Shown here one piece after another: positions 1 to 6,535 of a stretch of DNA of 7,244 nucleotides (its first letter is position 1; every line of letters starts with the position of its first letter). The notes under the pieces were generated by a model. That model was not told the DNA's origin. It made no database searches and was given only the letters and a program-made list of their open reading frames with translations. Source of the stretch: Chloroflexota bacterium (lineage in GTDB: Bacteria > Chloroflexota > Anaerolineae > Aggregatilineales > UBA2796); the NCBI GenBank assembly GCA_017743585.1, contig JAGHYP010000140.1:1-7244 (forward strand), read 5' to 3'. The translations under genes were made by a program, and so were the position numbers.

Positions 1-213
1 GCTTGGCGGCGGCACGATCAGCGCCACCAGCGCGATGCCGAACAAACTCAAGCCGACGAACAGACCGATCTGGCGGCGGCGGCTGGCGGGGAAGAAGGCG
101 TCCATCAAGCTACTTGCCACTGCGAGGACGGTCATCAAGAGCGCTGGCAAAGCCGCCAGCAAATTGGTGGTCGGATCGCTATTCAGGACGATGCTTGTGG
201 TGATGGTCTCCAT
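1..213 (-). CDS. nuoN: NADH-quinone oxidoreductase subunit N, N-terminal 71 residues (partial)
   Basis: The frame opens with ATG at 213-211 and runs off the window edge at position 1, giving 71 residues of a protein usually near 480-500. The visible part has a short polar N-terminus (METITTSIVLNS), a first hydrophobic helix at about residues 18-38, a basic turn at 43-48 (ASRRRQ) and a second helix at about 48-67. This is the usual NuoN start: membrane helix, acidic residue, arginine cluster, second helix. NuoN is one of the antiporter-like, proton-translocating subunits of the complex I membrane arm and lies next to NuoK. None of its pump residues fall in this fragment. It starts 3 nt after the nuoM2 stop, with AGGGAG 7 nt upstream inside the last codons of nuoM2, so translation is probably coupled. 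Position after L-M-M is the main support; the sequence alone would be weak. Confidence 0.85.
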   Translation of the reverse strand, partial: METITTSIVLNSDPTTNLLAALPALLMTVLAVASSLMDAFFPASRRRQIGLFVGLSLFGIALVALIVPPPS

Positions 214-216
214 AAT

Positions 217-1905
217 TTATCTCCCTGCCAGCGCAGTCAGGATTGGCTGCATGCCGCCTTCGAGCATGCCAGTCATGAAGCGCGGGAAGACGCCCAGCAA
301 GATCAAGAAGACAATCAGCAGCGCCAACGCCGCCCTATCAAGAATGGTCACGCCGCGCACCTCTGGGAAGCGCTGCGCGTTGAACTCGCCAAAGAAGACC
401 AGTTGCGTCACCCTCAGCACATAGCCTGCCGTCAGAATGACGCCCAAGACTGTGATCATCGCCAAGATCGGGTAGTAGTCGAAGGTTGGGAAGTACGCCA
501 AGCGCAGCGGCGACGTCGCGCCCTTGGCGAAGACCGGCCCCGCCCACAACCCTTGCAAGATCGGGAACTCCGCCACGAAGCCGCTCAGGCCGGGCATTCC
601 CATCGAGACCAGACCGCCGATGATGAAGGCGAAGGCCACAAACGGCATCCGCTTGGCAAAGCCGCCTAGCGACGGAATATCGCGCGTGTGCGCTTGGTCA
701 TAGACCATGCCGACGCACGAGAAGAACAGCGCCGTCATCACGCCGTGGCTGAACATCTGCAGCCCTGCGCCCGTCAAGCCTTGCGCGCTCATCGTGCTGA
801 TGCCCATGATCACCAAGCCCATGTGGCTGACCGACGAGAAGCCGATCACATACTTGAAGTCGCGCTGACGGTAAGCGATGAACGCGCCGTAGACCACGTT
901 GATCGCCGATAGAAGGATGATCCACGGCAGATGCACCTTCGCGCCCTCAGGCAAGAGCTGCACGCCAACTCGCAGCGCCGCATAGGCGCCCAGCTTCATC
1001 AGCACCCCTGCGTGGATCATCGAGACGGCAGTCGGCGCCGCCACGTGACCATCGGGCGACCAGTTGTGGAACGGAAACATGCCTGCCAGCACGCCAAAGC
1101 CGATGAAGATCAGCGGAAACCACAGCTTGGCGACGCTCAAGCCGCCAGCAGGCGTGATGTCGAATGGACCAGTGGCGCCGCTCAGCGAGCGCCAGCGCGA
1201 GGCAGCTTCGAGGTGATAAAAATCGAAGCTGTAGGCAGGCGCCTGAGGGTTGTTCAGCACTCGCCGCAACTGCTCCAAGCGCTGCGGACTCTCAGCGAAG
1301 AACGAGCCCGCCGAGAAGTACATCACCAGCAGGCCGATCAACGCCACAAACGAGCCGACGAGGATGTAGAGCGTCAGCTTCATCGCTGCGTATTCGCGAG
1401 TCGGCTTCCAGCCCCAGCCGGCGATCAAAAAATACATCGGAAAGATGGCGAACTCGTACCAGAAGAAGAGCAGGAACATATCTAGCGATACGAACACGCC
1501 ATAGACGCCTGCCACCAAGAGCAGGAAGAACGTCATGAACTCTCGCGTGCGCTCTTCAATGTTCCACGAGATCAGCACGCCGCAGAAAGCTACTAGCCCT
1601 GTCAGCAAGACCATCGGCGCCGTTGTGCCATCCACGCCGACGTGATAGTAGATGCCCAGCGCCGGCACCCACGGCAGATTGATCTCCTGCACGAAGGATG
1701 AGAGACCGCGCGCGCCCTTCTCGGCCGCCGCCGCCAAAGCCGCCGGCGTGCTTGCCTCGATGTAGACAAGGAACGAAAGCACCAAGCAGACGCCTGTTGA
1801 AAAGGCAGCCAACAGGCGCACCTCTGTTTTTTGCTCGTCCTTGAGCGCCAGCAGCATGAAGAGCGCCGCCGCAATCGGGATGACGAGAACTGCTGTTAGT
1901 AACAT
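217..1905 (-). CDS. nuoM: NADH-quinone oxidoreductase subunit M, second divergent copy (NuoM2)
   Basis: A 562-residue polytopic membrane protein of the antiporter-like NuoM/ND4 family, presumed to be a proton-translocating module between NuoM1 and NuoN. Seen in the sequence: the family motif YHVGVDG at 87-93; the TM5 glutamate E151 in FFWYEFAIFPMYFL; the amphipathic TM7-TM8 region FPFHNWSPDGH at 277-287; the TM8 lysine K304 in VLMKLGAY; the HMG motif at 361-363; AHTRD at 405-409; and the TM12 glutamate E446 in MPGLSGFVAEF. It is odd in one key place. The TM7 lysine found seven residues before the PFH/PLH histidine in NuoL, NuoM1 and typical NuoN is Leu273 here. A polar loop of about 50 residues (205-256) precedes TM7. 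The protein differs from NuoM1 throughout, so this is an old paralogue, not a recent copy. The ATG at 1905 has AGGTAGG 6 nt upstream. The frame is intact, and the stop is 3 nt from nuoN. Confidence 0.93.
   Translation of the reverse strand: MLLTAVLVIPIAAALFMLLALKDEQKTEVRLLAAFSTGVCLVLSFLVYIEASTPAALAAAAEKGARGLSSFVQEINLPWVPALGIYYHVGVDGTTAPMVLLTGLVAFCGVLISWNIEERTREFMTFFLLLVAGVYGVFVSLDMFLLFFWYEFAIFPMYFLIAGWGWKPTREYAAMKLTLYILVGSFVALIGLLVMYFSAGSFFAESPQRLEQLRRVLNNPQAPAYSFDFYHLEAASRWRSLSGATGPFDITPAGGLSVAKLWFPLIFIGFGVLAGMFPFHNWSPDGHVAAPTAVSMIHAGVLMKLGAYAALRVGVQLLPEGAKVHLPWIILLSAINVVYGAFIAYRQRDFKYVIGFSSVSHMGLVIMGISTMSAQGLTGAGLQMFSHGVMTALFFSCVGMVYDQAHTRDIPSLGGFAKRMPFVAFAFIIGGLVSMGMPGLSGFVAEFPILQGLWAGPVFAKGATSPLRLAYFPTFDYYPILAMITVLGVILTAGYVLRVTQLVFFGEFNAQRFPEVRGVTILDRAALALLIVFLILLGVFPRFMTGMLEGGMQPILTALAGR
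221..226 (-). promoter_or_regulatory. Shine-Dalgarno site of nuoN
   Basis: AGGGAG on the minus strand, 7 nt before the nuoN ATG. It lies within the last codons of nuoM2 (Ala-Gly-Arg, stop) and fixes the nuoN start at 213. The overlap suggests that ribosomes finishing nuoM2 reinitiate on nuoN. Confidence 0.7.
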
Positions 1906-1911
1906 GCTTTG

Positions 1912-1918
1912 CCTACCT
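1912..1918 (-). promoter_or_regulatory. Shine-Dalgarno-like site of nuoM2
   Basis: AGGTAGG on the minus strand ends 6 nt before the ATG at 1905, within the 16-nt gap after the nuoM1 TGA. It is a moderate match to the ribosomal anti-SD and supports the chosen start. Confidence 0.5.
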
Positions 1919-1921
1919 GAG

Positions 1922-3544
1922 TCAACTGCCTAGAAGCCGCGTCACTGTCTGGTTGATGATCTCGACAATCCAATTTGGATATAAGCCGGTGATCAGGATC
2001 AGCACCACCAACGGCGAGAGCGCCAGCACCTCGCGGAACTCGATCTCCAGCGCATGCCCGCGCCAATGCGGGTTAGTCGGGCCGTACAGCACGGCGCGGA
2101 TGCTCTTTAAGATGTACGCGCCCGTCAGGAACAGGCCAATCATGGCAACCGCTACCCAGAACGGGAAAATCCACCAGCTGCCCGCCACCACTTGGAACTC
2201 GCTCACGAAGCCTGCCAAGCCCGGCAAGCCCAAGCTTGCCATGCTGGTGAAGAGCAGCAAGCCGCCATAGACGGGCGCCAAGGCGAATAGACCGCCGAAC
2301 TCGCGCAGATCGCGCGTGTGTGCCTTGTGATAGAGCGCGCCGACCAACAAGAACATGCCCGCCGAGCTGAGTCCGTGCGTGAACATCTGCAGGATCGCGC
2401 CGTTAGTCGCCATGGTGACCGAGCGCCGGACGATCTCATCATTCTCGAAGGTCGCGCCCGTCAGCAGCGAATTGTAGACGGCCGCAAAGGCCGCGATGCC
2501 CAGCACCACGAAGCCCATGTGATTGACCGAGCTATAGGCGACCAGACGCTTGAAGTCGTTCATGCCCCAAGCGGCGAGCGCGCCGAAAATGATGCCACCT
2601 ACGGCGAGCGCGGCGAGGAACGGCGCGAACGCTTGCGCCTCAGCGGGGAAGAGCGGCACAACCAAGCGCAAAAAGCCATACGCGCCTAGCTTGAGCAGAA
2701 TGCCCGCAAGGAGCATCGAGCCTGCCGTGGGCGCCTCAGTGTGCGCATCGGGCAGCCAAGTGTGGAACGGGAAGATCGGCACCTTGACGGCGAACGCCAC
2801 GAAGAACGCCGCGAAGATCAAGGCTTTCACCAAGCTCAGATCGGCGCTGAACGGGAAGGCCAGCGGTTGACCTGCCGCGTTCAAGCCGCGCGGAAAGGTT
2901 GCCAAGAGCGTTGGAATATCCATCGTGCCTGCCATGACGCCGATCAACTGCAGCGAGAGCAGCAAGCCGAGCGAGCCCGCCATTGTATACAGGAAGAACT
3001 TGAACGAGGCGTATTGCCGATCCTTGCCGCCCCAGTAGTTGATCAGGAAATACATCGGCACTAGACCGATCTCCCAGAAGATGAAGAAGATGAGCAGATC
3101 GAGCGCGACGAACAGCCCGATCACGCCCATCTCGAGGAACAGGAAGAGCGCCATATGCTCATGGACGTGATCGGTCACCTCGAAGCTGATCAGGATCGAC
3201 AATGGCGTCAAGATCGCCGCCAAAAGGATCATCGCCACGCTCAAGCCGTCCACGCCGACGTGCCACTTCGAGTTGAGCAGCGGGAAGAATTCCGCCACAT
3301 GCTGGCAGGCGAATGTGAAGGGCGCATTGGCAGCCGCTGTGCGCATCTCTTGCGGCAGGTTGCCTTCAGGGCAAGTGCCGCTCGAATAGGCCGCGAAGAG
3401 CGCGATCGCCATGCCCAGCACCACAACGCTGAAGGCAAGCGCCACAAGCCGCGCTAAGTTCTTCTGGCTGCGCGGCAACACAATCACCACGCCCGCGCCG
3501 ATCATCGGCAGGAAAGTGAGCAGGGTCAGAAAGTCTAGCGTCAT
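1922..3544 (-). CDS. nuoM: NADH-quinone oxidoreductase subunit M, canonical copy (NuoM1)
   Basis: A 540-residue polytopic membrane protein with all the usual NuoM/ND4 marks, an antiporter-like proton-pumping subunit of the complex I membrane arm. Seen: WHVGVDGLSV at 94-103; the TM5 glutamate E158 in FWEIGLVPMYFL; the TM7 lysine K254 in FAVKVPIFPFHTWLPDAH; the TM8 lysine K285 in GILLKLGAYG; NHMGFVVLG at 341-349; HKAHTRDL at 406-413; and the TM12 glutamate E449 in LPGLAGFVSEF. Length is near the family's usual 500-540. Its only two cysteines, C58 and C80, lie in the loop after TM2, which the family topology places outside the membrane on the periplasmic side. The ATG at 3544 has AGGAG 8 nt upstream, made partly from the nuoL stop codon. 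It follows nuoL by 11 nt and precedes nuoM2 by 16 nt. The full set of pump residues marks it as the functional equivalent of ordinary NuoM. Confidence 0.96.
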   Translation of the reverse strand: MTLDFLTLLTFLPMIGAGVVIVLPRSQKNLARLVALAFSVVVLGMAIALFAAYSSGTCPEGNLPQEMRTAAANAPFTFACQHVAEFFPLLNSKWHVGVDGLSVAMILLAAILTPLSILISFEVTDHVHEHMALFLFLEMGVIGLFVALDLLIFFIFWEIGLVPMYFLINYWGGKDRQYASFKFFLYTMAGSLGLLLSLQLIGVMAGTMDIPTLLATFPRGLNAAGQPLAFPFSADLSLVKALIFAAFFVAFAVKVPIFPFHTWLPDAHTEAPTAGSMLLAGILLKLGAYGFLRLVVPLFPAEAQAFAPFLAALAVGGIIFGALAAWGMNDFKRLVAYSSVNHMGFVVLGIAAFAAVYNSLLTGATFENDEIVRRSVTMATNGAILQMFTHGLSSAGMFLLVGALYHKAHTRDLREFGGLFALAPVYGGLLLFTSMASLGLPGLAGFVSEFQVVAGSWWIFPFWVAVAMIGLFLTGAYILKSIRAVLYGPTNPHWRGHALEIEFREVLALSPLVVLILITGLYPNWIVEIINQTVTRLLGS

Positions 3545-3552
3545 CGCGTCCG

Positions 3553-3557
3553 CTCCT
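3553..3557 (-). promoter_or_regulatory. Shine-Dalgarno site of nuoM1, overlapping the nuoL stop
   Basis: AGGAG on the minus strand, 8 nt before the nuoM1 ATG. Its first two bases belong to the nuoL TAG stop. Good spacing confirms the start at 3544 and suggests coupling between nuoL and nuoM1. Confidence 0.75.
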
Positions 3558-5994
3558 AGTCGCCGCTGCCAGTGGCTTGCGCGCCACTTGAGCTGAAGAA
3601 CAGCACCAACACAATCACAATTCCGCCCTGCACCAAGAGCGCCGGCACAACCAAGCTCGGCAGGGCTGCCAAGAAGACCAAGTTCGCGCCGACCACCAGC
3701 GCTGCGCTCAGCGAGAAGAGCAAGTACTGCTGTACGCGCCCGGTCTGCACAGGACGCAAGCTGCGCGCTGCGTCGCCAATCGCCTCTGGAATGCCGTCGC
3801 CGACGCCGTCAATCACCACGCGGTTGAACTCTCTCATCACATCGCCGATGCGCCCGGCGGCCGCGGCGATCAGGTGCAGAATGCCGTCAATGATGCCGCG
3901 ATCCACCACGCGGCTGTAGCCATCCGCGATGCGCTGCATCGGCTTGACGAAGGCGCGCTCGTAGAGCTCATCAATGTAGTATTTGTTCGCTAGCACACGG
4001 TACGCCTCCGCGCCGATCACCCTTTCGATAGGATCGGCTTGTCCAAGCGCGTATGGACGCCGCGCGTAAAGCATGTAGCCTGCGTACACGCCGACGCCAA
4101 AGATCGCAAACGAGAGCAAGACGGGCAGGATGTTGAAGTCAGGCAACGGCGGCGGCTCAAGCAGCGCATTTTTGATGTACAGGATCAGCGGCTTCTCAAC
4201 GCCTAGAGCGCTCAACAGCGGGCCGACGATCGGGAAAGAAGGATTCACGCCGACGAAGCCAGCGAAGATGGCGAAGAACGCCAGCACGATCAGCGGGATG
4301 GTCATCGTGGCAGAGTTGAACGCCTCATCGCGCCCCTCGCCGCGCGCAGGGTTGTAGTGCTGTGCGTAGCGCGCCGCCTCAGTGCGCGGCTCGCCGAAGA
4401 AGACCAGCCAAATCTGGCGGAAGGTGTACAGCGTCGTCAGCACGGCAGCCAGCGCCAGCAGCGCCAAGACCAGCAAGCCAATCGGATTTTTGCCCATCAA
4501 GTGCCACGCTTCCAGCAGGATCTCATCCTTCGACCAGAAGCCCGCTGTGATCAGCGGCGCGCCCGCCAGCGCCAAGCCGCCAATGATGAACGTGACCGCC
4601 GTCACAGGCATCGTGCGGATTAAGCCGCCCATGTTGCGCATGTCTTGCGGATCGAAGACCGCTCCGTGCGCCTTGTGATCGCCCTCGGCGTGCGCATGTT
4701 CCGCGTGGGCCTGCTCGGCGTGATCGTCCTCGGCGTGCGCCGCCTCATGCCCGTGACCGTGGTGACCATGCGCCACATGATGCCCGTGCTCCATGCCGTG
4801 AATGACCGAGCCGCTGCCCAAAAACAGCAGCGCCTTGAAGAAAGCGTGCGTGATCAAGTGGAAGAACGCAGCTGCAAAGCCGCCGACCCCGAGCGCGGCC
4901 ACCATGAAGCCGAGCTGACTGATAGTTGAGTACGCCAGCACTTTCTTGATGTCGTTTTGCGCCACTGCGATGCTCGCAGCGAAGATCGCCGTGAAGCCGC
5001 CGACGACCGCCATGAAGACCATTGGCGCGCTCAGCAAGCCTTCCTCGATATTCGCGCCCGCCGAGAGCACTGGGAACATGCGGATGATCAAGTAAACGCC
5101 TGCCGAGACCATCGCGGCGGCGTGGATCATCGCGCTGACAGGCGTCGGGCCTTTCATGGCGTCCGGCAGCCAGATATGGAGCGGAAACTGCGCCGACTTG
5201 CCGACTGTGCCGATCACGATGCAAATGCCGATCAATCCTGCTGCGCTCAAGCCCAAGAAGCCGCCAACGGCAGGCGTCGTCGCCAAGCGCTCTAGCGTCG
5301 CCTCGTCGAAGAAAATCTCGCGGAAGTTGAGCGTGCCCGTCATCGCCCACAGATACGCGATGCCGATCAGCATGATCACATCCGCCGCGCGCGTGGTCAT
5401 GAACGCCTTCATCGCCGCTTGGTACGGCGCGACGCCGTCAACTTCCTGCTGCGGCGCGCGATCGTACCAGAAGCCGATCAGCAGATACGAACACAAGCCC
5501 ATCACTTCCCAGCCGATGAAGAGCAGCAGCAGATTATCTGCCACCACCAAAGTCAGCATCGCGCCTGCGAACAAGCTCATGTAGGCGAAGAAGCGCGCCT
5601 GCCGCTCGGCATTCGCCATGTAGCCGAGCGAGTAGATGAAGATCATCATCATGACTAGCGGCACCATGAACAGCATCACGGCGCTCAGCGGATCGACCGC
5701 CACGCCCATGTTCAGCGCGCCGTTCCCTGTGCCGTTGACCAGCCAGCCACTGCCGCCTAGGATATCGCTCAGGCTGCTGCCGAAAATGCCGCGCGAATAT
5801 TTGCCCAAATCGCTGATAGCGAAGGCGCGCAGCACGAGCAAAAAGCTCAGCAGCCAAGTGATCGCCATCGCGCTCAGTGCAATGATTTGCGTCGCCGCGC
5901 GGCTGCGCCCTGCCACCAAAACAATCGCCGCGAAGGCGATGAATGGCGGCAGCGGAATCAGCCAAGGCAGAAAGTTTGCATTTAGCCAGTCCAT
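3556..5994 (-). CDS. nuoL: NADH-quinone oxidoreductase subunit L, long form with His-rich loop and extended lateral helix
   Basis: An 812-residue NuoL/ND5, the distal antiporter-like subunit of complex I, whose C-terminal lateral helix runs along the membrane arm. Seen: the TM5 glutamate E163 in GWEVMGLCSYLL; the TM7 lysine K266 in GTVGKSAQFPLHIWLPDAM; TM8 H291 in MIHAAAMVSAGVYL; the TM11 group H379, H383 and K387 in FHLITHAFFKALLFL; and the TM12 lysine K489 in GFWSKDEIL. Typical NuoL is about 610-700 residues. The excess has three visible sources: a histidine-rich insertion at 403-443 (15 His in 41 residues) after TM11; a lateral-helix region longer than usual at about 684-750, with R695-I705 repeated at R725-I735; and an extra hydrophobic segment at about 781-800 before a polar tail. 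The frame is intact. The start MDWLNANFLPWLIPLPP fits the family N-terminus. Its ribosome site is unclear: GAGGG is 12 nt and AAAGG 3 nt upstream. A 192-nt gap separates it from nuoK. Confidence 0.96.
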   Translation of the reverse strand: MDWLNANFLPWLIPLPPFIAFAAIVLVAGRSRAATQIIALSAMAITWLLSFLLVLRAFAISDLGKYSRGIFGSSLSDILGGSGWLVNGTGNGALNMGVAVDPLSAVMLFMVPLVMMMIFIYSLGYMANAERQARFFAYMSLFAGAMLTLVVADNLLLLFIGWEVMGLCSYLLIGFWYDRAPQQEVDGVAPYQAAMKAFMTTRAADVIMLIGIAYLWAMTGTLNFREIFFDEATLERLATTPAVGGFLGLSAAGLIGICIVIGTVGKSAQFPLHIWLPDAMKGPTPVSAMIHAAAMVSAGVYLIIRMFPVLSAGANIEEGLLSAPMVFMAVVGGFTAIFAASIAVAQNDIKKVLAYSTISQLGFMVAALGVGGFAAAFFHLITHAFFKALLFLGSGSVIHGMEHGHHVAHGHHGHGHEAAHAEDDHAEQAHAEHAHAEGDHKAHGAVFDPQDMRNMGGLIRTMPVTAVTFIIGGLALAGAPLITAGFWSKDEILLEAWHLMGKNPIGLLVLALLALAAVLTTLYTFRQIWLVFFGEPRTEAARYAQHYNPARGEGRDEAFNSATMTIPLIVLAFFAIFAGFVGVNPSFPIVGPLLSALGVEKPLILYIKNALLEPPPLPDFNILPVLLSFAIFGVGVYAGYMLYARRPYALGQADPIERVIGAEAYRVLANKYYIDELYERAFVKPMQRIADGYSRVVDRGIIDGILHLIAAAAGRIGDVMREFNRVVIDGVGDGIPEAIGDAARSLRPVQTGRVQQYLLFSLSAALVVGANLVFLAALPSLVVPALLVQGGIVIVLVLFFSSSGAQATGSGD
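3789..3913 (-). repeat. 30-codon tandem duplication within the nuoL lateral-helix region
   Basis: Two segments 90 nt apart, 3789-3823 and 3879-3913, match at about 27 of 35 bases by hand alignment, including GAATGCCGTC and CACCACGCGG as read on the plus strand. In the protein, RVVDRGIIDGI (695-705) aligns with RVVIDGVGDGI (725-735) with 7 of 11 identities and no gap. The offset is a whole number of codons, so the frame is kept. Ordinary NuoL has one such motif before the QTGRVQ-type segment, seen here at 750-755. The simplest reading is an internal duplication that lengthened the lateral helix. Confidence 0.7.
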
Positions 5995-6186
5995 AAGCCT
6001 TTGTGTCCCTCGAAGGTTAGCTTTGCGCTCTCAGTTCATAGCAAAGTGGTGCGCATATGACCCACACGCTCGCGATTAGCGGGCAAGGTGGACTTGTTGA
6101 ACTCTCTCACCAGTGCATCTAGCGCATCGAGCGCGCTGCGTTGATGTTGAAGATCAGGATTCGCGCGAACGTCGCCCTGCTCCTCA
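5995..6186 (-). other. Spacer between nuoK and nuoL with a start-less open frame
   Basis: This is the only sizeable gap in the operon. One minus-strand frame stays open from 6218 to the TGA at 6038-6036. Its part after the nuoK stop encodes 50 hydrophilic residues, including a helix-like stretch (RSALDALDALVREFNK) and ending in HMRTTLL. It has no ATG and no early GTG or TTG; the first GTG is at 6110, which would give only 24 residues. A second frame gives a 22-codon peptide from an ATG at 6187-6185 overlapping the nuoK stop (TGATG) to a TAG ending at 6119. A GAGGAG lies just after the nuoK stop, as at the nuoJ-nuoK junction, but no start follows at a useful distance. A weak 6-bp inverted repeat (6021-6026 and 6041-6046) has a 14-nt loop and no T-run. 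The spacer may hold a decayed small gene or regulatory RNA, or nothing. Confidence 0.4.
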
Positions 6187-6525
6187 TCAGTAGCGCAGCG
6201 TGTCCACGTCTTCGGCGATCACAGTGCGGCGATTGCGATAGATCGAGATCACCAGCGCCAAGCCGACGGCGACCTCCGCCGCCGCCACTACGAACACGAA
6301 GATCGCGAAGCTCTGCCCTGCCATGCCGACTTGTAGCCCTTCCGCTGTGGCGGCTGTGCCGGGCGTCAGGTAGCGCCAAAAGGCGACCAGGTTGATGTTC
6401 ACGGCGTTCAGCATTAGCTCGATGCCCATCAAGATGGCGATCGCGTTGCGGCGCGCCAACACAGCGTACATGCCGATGCAGAAGAGCAACGCGGCGACGA
6501 TCAAGAAAGCAGTTAGTGGCAGCAT
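6187..6525 (-). CDS. nuoK: NADH-quinone oxidoreductase subunit K
   Basis: A 112-residue, three-helix membrane protein, homologous to mitochondrial ND4L. It links the quinone-binding base to the antiporter-like modules. Seen: the start MLPLTAFLIVAALLF; helix 2 with ARRNAIAILMGIELMLNAVN, including the conserved glutamate E36; and helix 3 with VVAAAEVAVGLALVISIYR, including the second conserved glutamate E84. These two buried acids are essential for proton transfer in the family. The loop between helices 2 and 3 (about 51-72) is some 12 residues longer than in E. coli NuoK, where the second acid is residue 72. ATG at 6525 is chosen because it gives the typical N-terminus and has GAGGAG 4 nt upstream. 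A GTG at 6537 overlapping the nuoJ stop (GTGA) would add four residues (MRSA) and is less likely. The protein ends in a polar tail, EDVDTLRY. Confidence 0.95.
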   Translation of the reverse strand: MLPLTAFLIVAALLFCIGMYAVLARRNAIAILMGIELMLNAVNINLVAFWRYLTPGTAATAEGLQVGMAGQSFAIFVFVVAAAEVAVGLALVISIYRNRRTVIAEDVDTLRY

Positions 6526-6529
6526 GGCG

Positions 6530-6535
6530 CTCCTC
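6530..6535 (-). promoter_or_regulatory. Shine-Dalgarno site deciding the nuoK start
   Basis: GAGGAG on the minus strand, 4 nt before the ATG at 6525 and overlapping the nuoJ TGA. If the GTG at 6537 were the start, this motif would lie inside the coding region, so it favours the ATG. Confidence 0.65.

Noticed and set aside
931..1485. Long plus-strand open frame (184 codons) and many similar ones opposite the nuo genes
   Set aside because: They lie antisense to well-supported membrane-protein genes. The products are rich in Arg, His, Gln and Ala with no recognisable domain, as expected for shadows in GC-rich DNA.
217..3544. Recent gene duplication or assembly duplication of nuoM
   Set aside because: The two proteins differ along their whole length and share only family motifs, and no long DNA repeat is seen between them.
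217..5994. Mrp-type Na+/H+ antiporter or membrane-bound hydrogenase operon
   Set aside because: The NuoL and NuoM proteins could suggest these, but typical NuoJ and NuoK, the L-M-M-N order and the following NuoN start point to complex I. No Mrp or hydrogenase partner genes are present.
6021..6046. Inverted repeat CTTTGC/GCAAAG as a terminator
   Set aside because: The stem is only 6 bp with a 14-nt loop and no T-tract, and it lies between two genes of the same operon.
5995..6186. An internal promoter for nuoL
   Set aside because: TTGCCC occurs, but no AT-rich -10 box lies at a suitable distance. Nothing better than chance was seen.
6119..6187. 22-residue peptide frame overlapping the nuoK stop (TGATG)
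   Set aside because: It is very short and basic with no clear ribosome site of its own; the frame continues from an antisense-like shadow inside nuoK. Kept only as a note in the spacer entry.
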